A stretch of 5,092 bases of DNA from Fidelibacterota bacterium (GTDB lineage: Bacteria > Bipolaricaulota > Bipolaricaulia > UBA7950 > UBA9294): assembly GCA_024278395.1 (NCBI GenBank), contig JAJRTG010000150.1, forward strand, positions 1 through 5,092. Reading direction: 5' to 3'. The position numbers were made by a program, and so were the translations under genes. Below the pieces are notes generated by a model. That model saw only the letters and a list, made by a program, of their open reading frames with translations. It searched no databases and was not told where the DNA came from. This document shows, piece after piece, positions 1-5,092 of this stretch; position 1 is the first letter of the stretch, and every line of letters starts with the position of its first letter.

Positions 1-37
1 AACGTACACGGTGCCATCCGGAAAGTTTCGGCCCCCC

Positions 38-1465
38 TTAGTGTAGGGAAGAGCGCGAAGAAGTGAAGTAGGGGGCGAAGATATCCCCGAGCCCGCAGCC
101 GCACGCATCCGCGAAGCGGGAGAGGAGGTCCGCCCGATGGGCGATGCGACCGGAGAGGTCATGGTAGTACTCGGAAAGAGCGGAGAAGAAGGCGTCGTCG
201 CCGATCCTTCTCCTTATCCCGTCGAGCAGCATAGCTCCACCGTAGTAGACGAACGCGCTGTAGACGGAGGAGTCGGGAAAGAGATACACCGGGGAGATTA
301 CGGAGAGATCGGGATGCTTCGCGAGGGCGCGGCGGTAGCGCTCCCGCCAGGTCGCGAGGAACGAATCGGCCGATTCTCTCCCCCACTCCTGTTCGATGAA
401 CACCAACGACGTGTAGGTGGCGAGCCCCTCGTCGAGCCACGGCTCCTTCGTCACGTCGTTCCCCACCGCGGCGTACCACCACTGGTGCGCCACCTCGTGG
501 GCGATGATGATCGTGAAGAACTGGTCGTAGGGGTTCTCGCAATAGGCCTCGCCGATGAGGATCAGCCCGGGATACTCCACCCCGGCGGCGCGGGAGAGCG
601 GGACCTCGACGAGGTCGAGCTCCCTACCGCGGTACCCCCCGAACAGCCCCCCGTAGAGGGAGAGGGCCCGCCGAGCGAGCGACGAGGAAATCTCGGCGGC
701 CTGCGCGTGCTCGGGGAGGAAGCTCGTGCGGACGGTGAGCCCGTCCTTCTGTTCTTCCCGGATCTTGTACCCCCGCACAACCACGATCATGAAATCGCGC
801 ATCTCCTCGCCGACGAACGAGCTGCGCCGCTCGGCGCCCAGGGACTCCTCTTCAACCCGAAACCCGGAGGTGATGATGGAAAGGTCGGCCGCTGCGGTTA
901 CGGTCACCGAGTAATCGGCGGCGTCGCTCGTCACCGCATCCCCGATCGGGCTGACCGGATCCAGATCCCATCCCGTTTCTTCATCATAGGGGGCGAGGAT
1001 GGGATAGCACTCCGCCATGGTCATGGCCGAGGACGAGGCCGCGTAGATTCCGTAGTCGTCCGTCCCGTTCGGGCGCCGGCGCCAGTCGGTCAGGCGGCCA
1101 TGAAACGAGAGGCCGACCGCGATATCCCCGCCTGGGGGAAGGGGCGCGGGGAGGGGGACAAGGAGAACCGTCTCATCCTCGAACTCCCGCGGAGTGACCG
1201 GGGTCTCCCCCACCCACACCGCTTCGACCGTGAGGGTGCCGTCTCCGTAGACGGCGCGGGCGTTCGGATAGAGGCGGAAGAAGAGCTCGTACAGGGTGGT
1301 GGAGGTGGTGTTCGTGTAGGTGACCGCCTCCGTCCCGGTGAACGTGCCCTGGGAGAAATCGACGCGCAGGTCGATCGTGTACCGCGGTGATCCAGCGCCG
1401 CCCCAGGCCGGGACGGCGAATACGAACACGACACAGAGCGCGAGGAGCGCCTTCTTCGGGGTCAA
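38..1465 (-). CDS. secreted M1-family zinc metallopeptidase
   Basis: This is a 475-residue protein. Residues 1 to about 25 are a signal peptide (TPKK, then a hydrophobic stretch ending near PAWGGAG), so the enzyme acts outside the cytoplasm. An N-terminal beta domain (about 27-230) precedes the thermolysin-like catalytic domain. Visible active-site parts are the exopeptidase motif AGVEYPG (294-300, with E297 replacing the GAMEN glutamate), HEVAH (H323, catalytic E324, H327), the third zinc ligand E346 in WLDEGLATY eighteen residues after H327, and Y407 in VYYGGA as the likely transition-state tyrosine. Family members mostly remove N-terminal residues from peptides; the substrate here is unknown. 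The protein ends soon after the catalytic domain, so it lacks the large C-terminal helical domain of aminopeptidase N. The start is TTG at 1465, the only start-type codon between an in-frame stop (1477-1475, the end of the PKD gene) and the signal peptide. AGGGA just upstream can serve as a ribosome site. The short gap indicates co-transcription with the PKD gene. Confidence 0.92.
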   Translation of the reverse strand: MTPKKALLALCVVFVFAVPAWGGAGSPRYTIDLRVDFSQGTFTGTEAVTYTNTTSTTLYELFFRLYPNARAVYGDGTLTVEAVWVGETPVTPREFEDETVLLVPLPAPLPPGGDIAVGLSFHGRLTDWRRRPNGTDDYGIYAASSSAMTMAECYPILAPYDEETGWDLDPVSPIGDAVTSDAADYSVTVTAAADLSIITSGFRVEEESLGAERRSSFVGEEMRDFMIVVVRGYKIREEQKDGLTVRTSFLPEHAQAAEISSSLARRALSLYGGLFGGYRGRELDLVEVPLSRAAGVEYPGLILIGEAYCENPYDQFFTIIIAHEVAHQWWYAAVGNDVTKEPWLDEGLATYTSLVFIEQEWGRESADSFLATWRERYRRALAKHPDLSVISPVYLFPDSSVYSAFVYYGGAMLLDGIRRRIGDDAFFSALSEYYHDLSGRIAHRADLLSRFADACGCGLGDIFAPYFTSSRSSLH

Positions 1466-1474
1466 CTTCCCTGG

Positions 1475-2272
1475 TTAGCCGCAGCCGCAGTCGCCGCTGG
1501 GAGGGGGTACCGGCTTCCCCGGGTCCCGGACGGTGAACGTCAGGCTCGTGCTCGCCTGCGCCCCGCGGCTGTCGGTGACGGTGAGCACGACGGTGTACTC
1601 CCCGGCCTGGGAGAAGATGTGCCGGACGCTCCCCCGCTCCGCAGTCCCGCCGTCGCCGAAGTCCCAGCTGTAGAAGAGGATCTCACCGTCGGGATCGTAG
1701 GAGGTCACCCCGAGGAAGACCACCTCCCGTCCGGTCACCCCGATGGCGGGGACGAACCGGATCCGGGCGACGGGCGGGATGTTCTCCGGGAGCACAACCT
1801 CCTCGTCGAACCGGACGTAGCGGGAGTCAAACCAGAGCTTACCGGCGGGATCGGTGTAGCTCGGGATCGTCCCGAGGAACGCCTGGCTCTTCCCCGGAGC
1901 GGGGGAGGACTCCACCGGCACCCACGCCGTCCGTCCGGCGAGCGGGATGCCGACCAGCACCCATGTGTGCGTCCCATCAGGCCAGCCCGCCGCTGAGACG
2001 AGCCGCGTCTCATAGCCGAATCGGGCGAGCGTCCCGGCGGTGTACTCCGCGAAGTCGAGGCTGCTCCACTCGGTCGGGCTGAAGTAGCGCCCCGATCCGA
2101 GATTGTAATCGGAGAGGAGCTTTTCCAGCTTGTCGATCGCGGGAAGGAGCGAGGCGAGTTCCTGCGCGTAGTACCCCGTATCGTTCGGGGGGAGGACCGC
2201 CTGCGCCCAGCCCGCCGCTGGGACGAGCAGGAGCGTGAGCCCGATCGCGAAAGTCAGCAAGTATCTACCCAT
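1475..2272 (-). CDS. secreted protein with a degenerate transglutaminase-like domain, a PKD domain and a CGCG C-terminus
   Basis: This is a 265-residue protein from the second of two tandem ATGs (2275 is the alternative). Residues 1-25 form a clear Sec signal peptide ending in AQA, so the product is exported. Residues about 60-125 resemble the transglutaminase-like fold: SLDFAEYTAGTLARFGYETR (71-90) aligns with the usual Cys-x-D-F-A helix, HTW (102-104) with the catalytic His strand and VPVESS (119-123) with the third catalytic position. The catalytic cysteine is replaced by Ser71, so thiol chemistry is not expected. Residues about 165-249 form a PKD domain with SYDPDG (191-196) and WDFGDG (203-208), a fold used in surface proteins for binding or spacing. 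A proline-rich linker leads to a terminal DCGCG (261-265). An in-frame GTG at 2329 overlaps the antiporter stop (GTGA) but would put 18 residues before the signal peptide. The M1 peptidase gene follows after 9 bases. The PKD call is firm; the transglutaminase-like call is moderate and the biological role is unknown. Confidence 0.8.
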   Translation of the reverse strand: MGRYLLTFAIGLTLLLVPAAGWAQAVLPPNDTGYYAQELASLLPAIDKLEKLLSDYNLGSGRYFSPTEWSSLDFAEYTAGTLARFGYETRLVSAAGWPDGTHTWVLVGIPLAGRTAWVPVESSPAPGKSQAFLGTIPSYTDPAGKLWFDSRYVRFDEEVVLPENIPPVARIRFVPAIGVTGREVVFLGVTSYDPDGEILFYSWDFGDGGTAERGSVRHIFSQAGEYTVVLTVTDSRGAQASTSLTFTVRDPGKPVPPPSGDCGCG

Positions 2273-2277
2273 CATGT

Positions 2278-2284
2278 CACCTCC
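2278..2284 (-). promoter_or_regulatory. Shine-Dalgarno that sets the start of the PKD-protein gene
   Basis: The minus strand reads GGAGGTG. From the GGAGG core there are 4 bases to the ATG at 2275 and 7 bases to the ATG at 2272, so the second ATG is better spaced. Together with the signal peptide that begins right there, this argues against the upstream in-frame GTG at 2329. Confidence 0.75.
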
Positions 2285-2290
2285 GAATTC

Positions 2291-2296
2291 AGTATA
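2291..2296 (-). promoter_or_regulatory. possible -10 box upstream of the PKD-protein gene
   Basis: The minus strand reads TATACT, the same hexamer as in front of the antiporter, placed 15 bases before the first ATG of the tandem pair and just before the Shine-Dalgarno. It is preceded by TTG, and the -35 region (TTCCCT at 17 bases) is poor. This AT-richer patch stands out in GC-rich surroundings. It may give the two secreted-protein genes their own transcript with a leader of about ten bases. Confidence 0.3.
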
Positions 2297-2325
2297 CAAG
2301 ATCGCAAACGGAAAGGGAATCCCCT

Positions 2326-3564
2326 TCACTCCCGGTTTGGCTCCAGGGGCTGTGGAATCTCACCCGCCTTGGACAGGGCGAACTTGGAGATCAGGGGGCC
2401 GATCAGCTCGTGGATGATCGTCGCCCCGATGATGACGCTGACCAGGATGTCGCTCATCACGGACGGGCCGGTCGCCTGCCGGGCGAGGAGCGCAAGGCCG
2501 ATCACTATCCCCCCTTGCGGGATCAGGCCGAACCCGGTGTAACGGCGCACCGTGACCGGAGTGCGTGCCAGTCTGGCGCCGGTGTAGGCGCCGGTGAGCT
2601 TGCCCACCGCCCGGAAGGCGACGAACAGCGCCACCAGATGGAAGAACCGAAAAAGGATATCGAAATCGAGGTACATCCCGCTTATCGTGAAGAAGAGGAC
2701 GAAGACGAGCGGCTCGATGTAATCCTCGAGAAGCCTGAAGATGCGGTCGCGCTCTCGCCCGAAGTTGACCACGGTTATCCCCACCGTCATCGTCGTCAGG
2801 AGCTCATCGACGTCGAGGAAGCTCGCCAGTCCGTAGCTGAGGGTGAGGATCCCCAACACGAGGACGATGGAGAATCCCTCCGGGAGGCGGCGGAGGGCGC
2901 GAGAGAGAAGGTGGAAGACAACGCCGGCGCCGATCCCGACGAGGATCGCACCGCCGATGTCGAGCAGCGGCTCGAGCACCGATGAGGCGTGCAGGGCCGA
3001 ATGCGTCGTCAGAGCGGTCACGATGATCCCGGCTATGCTGAAGCTGATGATCCCGAACGCGTCGTCCAGGGCCGCCACCCCCATGATGCTGAACGAAACC
3101 GGTCCCCGCGCCTTGTACTGGTGGATCACGGCCAATGTGGCGGATGGATCGGTGGGGGAACCGAGGGCTCCGAGCAAGAGGGCGATGGGAAGGTAGGCGA
3201 CGATGAAGCTCTCCCCGGGAAGCTGCACCAGGAGCGGCAGGGTGACGGCGGTCCCCACGGCCACCGCCAATGCGGCGAAACCGGCCTCGCCCAGGGCGAT
3301 GTAGACGATCCCCTTCCCCAGCTCCCGCAGCGGGGCGAGGGCGAGCGTCCCGCCGACCTCGAACGTGAGGATGCAGAGGGCGACGTTGATGATCGGATCG
3401 ACCCCGCTCATGAAGGAGAGGGGCACGAAGTGGAAGACCCGCGGATTGAGGAGGACCCCGGCGATGATGTATCCGGTGACCCGGGGGAGGTTGAGCTTCT
3501 CCGCCAGCTCGCCGAGCGCGAACCCAGCACCGATAATGATCCCGATCAGAAGAAGTGTATTCAT
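2326..3564 (-). CDS. cation:proton antiporter, CPA2/NapA-like membrane protein
   Basis: This is a 412-residue, very hydrophobic protein with roughly 12-13 predicted membrane segments, acting in the cytoplasmic membrane to exchange Na+ or K+ for H+. Diagnostic features are TDP at 138-140 in the unwound crossing helix, the double aspartate D167-D168 in AALDDAFGI (the ion site), and R318/K322 in FRAVGKLTG, matching the lysine helix of NapA-type proteins. The DD pair is typical of electrogenic members, whereas ND marks electroneutral ones, so electrogenic exchange is inferred. The late motif reads GLIPQGG (346-352) where many relatives have Arg-Gly-Glu. The short charged tail ends at 412, with no TrkA-N/RCK domain of the KefB/KefC kind, so nucleotide or glutathione control is unlikely. 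The start is well bounded: an in-frame TGA lies two codons upstream of the ATG at 3564. The Shine-Dalgarno is weak (GGCGG). Ion specificity is unknown. Confidence 0.9.
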   Translation of the reverse strand: MNTLLLIGIIIGAGFALGELAEKLNLPRVTGYIIAGVLLNPRVFHFVPLSFMSGVDPIINVALCILTFEVGGTLALAPLRELGKGIVYIALGEAGFAALAVAVGTAVTLPLLVQLPGESFIVAYLPIALLLGALGSPTDPSATLAVIHQYKARGPVSFSIMGVAALDDAFGIISFSIAGIIVTALTTHSALHASSVLEPLLDIGGAILVGIGAGVVFHLLSRALRRLPEGFSIVLVLGILTLSYGLASFLDVDELLTTMTVGITVVNFGRERDRIFRLLEDYIEPLVFVLFFTISGMYLDFDILFRFFHLVALFVAFRAVGKLTGAYTGARLARTPVTVRRYTGFGLIPQGGIVIGLALLARQATGPSVMSDILVSVIIGATIIHELIGPLISKFALSKAGEIPQPLEPNRE

Positions 3565-3576
3565 CGCTCAACCGCC

Positions 3577-3582
3577 AGTATA
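3577..3582 (-). promoter_or_regulatory. possible -10 box upstream of the antiporter gene
   Basis: The minus strand reads TATACT, one base from TATAAT, in the 37-base gap before the antiporter and 12 bases from its ATG. At 17-18 bases upstream only a poor -35 candidate (TTAGCG or TTTAGC) is present, overlapping the previous gene's stop. If real, the transcript would have almost no leader. It could separate the antiporter group from the two genes upstream, but chance occurrence is possible. Confidence 0.3.
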
Positions 3583-3601
3583 GCCCAATCGACCCCGTCC
3601 G

Positions 3602-4405
3602 CTAAACCGCACCCGCAGCCCGGGATAGATACCCGCATGCCCGTGAAATGACGGGCAGGAGTTCCCCGTCGGCGTGGATCTCGAGCACCGCGGGCCCGCG
3701 GTACCCGACGTCCTCAATCGCCCTCAGCGCTTCGCCCCAGTCGATCGCCCCCTCCCCGGGGGGCAGGTGATCGTCCCGGTCCTCGCGGTTGTCGTGCAGG
3801 TGCAGGTGCACGAGCTGGCCCCGGTAGCGCTCGAGGTAGTTGCGGATCGGCTGTCGGCCGGCGTCCTGGGAGATCTGGGCGTGCCCGAGATCGATGCAGA
3901 TCCCGACGTTCGTCTTCTCCGGATCGTCCCCGATCGCATCGATGATGAAATCGAGCGCCCACATGGAATCGCGCCCGTTCTCCAGTGCGAGGACCACCCC
4001 GGCCGCCCGCGCCCCCGCGGCGATCCGGCGGATCGCGGGCAGGTCGGGACGCGAAGAAGGAGAGACTAGCCCGAGGCTCTCCTTGTGCAGGACGAGCGTC
4101 CGCGCCGAGACGGCCTGGGCAAGGGCGATCTCCTCCTCCAGTCCCTTTGGATCCCAGCTCCAGTGCTCGGGAGAGGCGTGCAGGGAGACGAACGGGGCCG
4201 GAGCGCAGGCCTCCTTGACGAGCTCGATCTCATCTCGGGATATCCCGGCGTCCCCCTCTCCGCGGTTTCCCCACAGCTCCACCCCGAGGCCCAGGGAGAC
4301 GATCCCGCGGGCGGCGTCGAGGACTGAAACCCGGTCCGCGGACCTGCGCCCATAGAAGAACCCCTCGACGCTCGCGCCGAGGGGGAAGGCCAGTTTCGCC
4401 GTCAG
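3602..4405 (-). CDS. sugar phosphate isomerase/epimerase-like TIM-barrel protein (xylose isomerase-like superfamily), probable CTG start
   Basis: From the proposed CTG start this is 267 residues, the usual size for the family. It is a predicted cytosolic single-domain TIM barrel that binds a divalent metal. The likely metal ligands are spread over the late strands: E142 in LALENG, D172 and H175 in CIDLGHAQ, H202/H204 and D205 in HLHLHDN, and E242 in VLEIHA. The segment DDHLPPGEGAIDW (about 211-223) is also characteristic. Family members isomerise or epimerise sugars and related polyols; the substrate here cannot be read. The first ATG/GTG/TTG-type codon is GTG at 4282, but starting there removes the first strand KLAFPLGAS (4-12) and its helix. 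The frame stays open upstream to a stop at 4420-4418, and the only start-like codon in a sensible place is CTG at 4405. It has a good Shine-Dalgarno and overlaps the previous stop as CTGA. The antiporter gene follows after 37 bases. The family is confident; the exact start is an inference. Confidence 0.85.
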   Translation of the reverse strand: MTAKLAFPLGASVEGFFYGRRSADRVSVLDAARGIVSLGLGVELWGNRGEGDAGISRDEIELVKEACAPAPFVSLHASPEHWSWDPKGLEEEIALAQAVSARTLVLHKESLGLVSPSSRPDLPAIRRIAAGARAAGVVLALENGRDSMWALDFIIDAIGDDPEKTNVGICIDLGHAQISQDAGRQPIRNYLERYRGQLVHLHLHDNREDRDDHLPPGEGAIDWGEALRAIEDVGYRGPAVLEIHADGELLPVISRACGYLSRAAGAV

Positions 4406-5092
4406 CCTGAGATCACCTCACTCTTCTCGGAGAACCTGACCCCCATCGTCTCAAGCTCCTGGAGGACCGGCACGTAGATCTCCGGAACGACCGGAATCTG
4501 CACCCCGGTGAGGGTGATCGCGCCGGTCAGGATGAGCTTCGCCCCGATCGCCGCCGGGAGCCCGACCAACCGCGACATCGATGAATCCCCGTTCGGGCTC
4601 CCGTAGTCGACGAGGGTTGCGGTTATCCACTCCCTGCGGTCGGGATACTGAGCGATGAACTCGTGCTGCATCACCAGCATGTCCCGCTCGCCCGGCGCGT
4701 ACCGCATCCGGGGGAGCATCGCTCCGGCGAGGACGTCGAGCGGGCTCCGCGCCTCGGAGGGGATGGGTTCGTCGCTGAACAGCCCGAGCCATTCGAGCTT
4801 TTCAATGACCGGCGAGTCGGCCGGGATCCCGAGAAACCCGGCCACGTCCGCCGGGGTCGCGGGGCCGGCCTTCCCGATCAACCGCCCCATGAATCCGGCG
4901 TACGTCAGCCCGGATAGGTCTGTCTCCGCTTCGTCCAGCAGCCCCAGCTCGGCGATGTTCCGCATCGTCTCGCACCAGCCGGGATAGCGCAGGGTGCCGC
5001 GGAACATCCCCTCCACCCCGTGGATTCCGTAGGTGTCGATGTAGGGAAGGCAATCGCGGTTGGGATAGCCCTCCAGCGTCCCGAACCCCTCG
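4402..5092 (-). CDS. saccharopine dehydrogenase, C-terminal part (partial, N-terminus beyond window edge)
   Basis: The frame is open to the window edge, so only the last 229 residues are present (residue 1 = codon 5091-5089). The GTG at 5016 lies inside conserved sequence and is not the start. Family motifs visible in order are PNRDCLPY (residues 10-17), RGTLRYPG (31-38), WLGLFSDEP (101-109), ERDMLVMQHEF (135-145) and MSRLVGLPAA (172-181). These are typical of the catalytic/C-terminal domain of the glutamate-forming (LYS9-like) saccharopine dehydrogenases. Those cytosolic enzymes interconvert saccharopine with 2-aminoadipate semialdehyde plus glutamate using NAD(P), in lysine synthesis by the aminoadipate route or in lysine breakdown. 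The Rossmann NAD(P)-binding half must lie upstream, outside the window, so the cofactor cannot be read. The last codons carry the ribosome binding site of the next gene, and the TGA stop overlaps that gene's proposed CTG start. The family call is firm. The direction of the reaction in this organism is not known. Confidence 0.9.
   Translation of the reverse strand, partial: EGFGTLEGYPNRDCLPYIDTYGIHGVEGMFRGTLRYPGWCETMRNIAELGLLDEAETDLSGLTYAGFMGRLIGKAGPATPADVAGFLGIPADSPVIEKLEWLGLFSDEPIPSEARSPLDVLAGAMLPRMRYAPGERDMLVMQHEFIAQYPDRREWITATLVDYGSPNGDSSMSRLVGLPAAIGAKLILTGAITLTGVQIPVVPEIYVPVLQELETMGVRFSEKSEVISG
4411..4419 (-). promoter_or_regulatory. strong Shine-Dalgarno inside the end of the saccharopine dehydrogenase gene
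   Basis: The minus strand reads GAGGTGATC, a 9-base complement of the bacterial 16S rRNA 3' end (GATCACCTC). Five bases (TCAGG) separate it from the CTG at 4405, or ten if counted from the GAGG core, which is slightly long. It sits within the final codons of the upstream gene, an arrangement expected for translational coupling. It is the main evidence that translation of the barrel protein begins near 4405 and not at the GTG at 4282. Confidence 0.7.

Noticed and set aside
1..37. Stretch after the M1 stop, considered as a terminator or as the start of another gene
   Set aside because: The inverted repeat CCGGAAAGTTTCGG has no room for a loop and no T-tract. A minus-strand ATG at 17-15 leaves too few codons to judge.
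34..68. LALC near the M1 protein N-terminus (residues 8-11, positions about 1433-1444), considered as a lipobox
   Set aside because: Leu precedes the Cys instead of Gly, Ala or Ser, and the Cys comes before the hydrophobic core is complete, so a normal Sec signal peptide fits better.
137..1390. Long plus-strand open frame of 417 codons opposite the M1 peptidase gene
   Set aside because: Its translation is low-complexity, rich in Gly, Arg, Glu and Val, with no recognisable motif or membrane pattern. It mirrors the codon bias of the well-supported minus-strand gene, as is common in GC-rich DNA.
2313..2326. Small hairpin AAGGG-loop-CCCTT at the antiporter stop, considered as a terminator
   Set aside because: Only five base pairs with a 4-base loop, and no T-run follows on the minus strand.
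2989..3651. Plus-strand open frames opposite the antiporter, including 2410-2985 and 2989-3651
   Set aside because: Highly charged, repetitive translations without family motifs; they are reverse-strand images of the hydrophobic antiporter codons.
3602..4282. Barrel-protein gene beginning at GTG 4282
   Set aside because: It would lack the first strand and helix of the barrel, and that GTG (Val42) sits inside conserved VELWGNRG with no ribosome site in front.

Overview
The window comes from a GC-rich genome (by eye roughly 60-65% G+C). All five genes that can be supported lie on the minus strand, so transcription runs from position 5092 towards position 1. A 9-base Shine-Dalgarno match, TATACT -10-like boxes and tight, partly overlapping gene junctions indicate a bacterium. 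Codon choice favours ATC, CTC, CCC and GGG. The mix of a saccharopine dehydrogenase, a xylose-isomerase-like barrel protein, a CPA2-type antiporter and secreted M1 and PKD proteins would suit an uncultured, possibly thermophilic lineage such as Bipolaricaulota (Acetothermia). That placement is a weak guess and not something the sequence proves.

Layout in the direction of transcription: (1) 5092-4402, the C-terminal part of a saccharopine dehydrogenase, cut by the window edge. (2) 4405-3602, a sugar phosphate isomerase/epimerase-like TIM-barrel protein. Its natural N-terminus can only be reached from a CTG codon that overlaps the upstream TGA stop (CTGA). (3) 3564-2326, a cation:proton antiporter of the CPA2/NapA type with a double-Asp ion site and no regulatory RCK domain. 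(4) 2272-1475, a secreted protein with a transglutaminase-like domain lacking the catalytic cysteine, a PKD domain and a C-terminal CGCG tail. (5) 1465-38, a secreted M1-family zinc metallopeptidase starting at TTG nine bases after the previous stop. Positions 1-37 follow the last stop codon and contain no recognisable terminator or gene.

The five genes are packed like one operon or two sub-operons: a 4-base overlap, then gaps of 37, about 53 and 9 bases. The first two (lysine/saccharopine metabolism plus a cytosolic barrel enzyme) look translationally coupled. The last two are both exported and adjacent, so they may act together outside the cytoplasmic membrane. The antiporter stands between the two pairs and has no evident functional link to either.

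No RNA genes, mobile elements, CRISPR arrays or long repeats were seen. The genes are mostly of ordinary families. The points most worth checking are the CTG start with its CTGA overlap and the degenerate transglutaminase-like protein paired with a peptidase.
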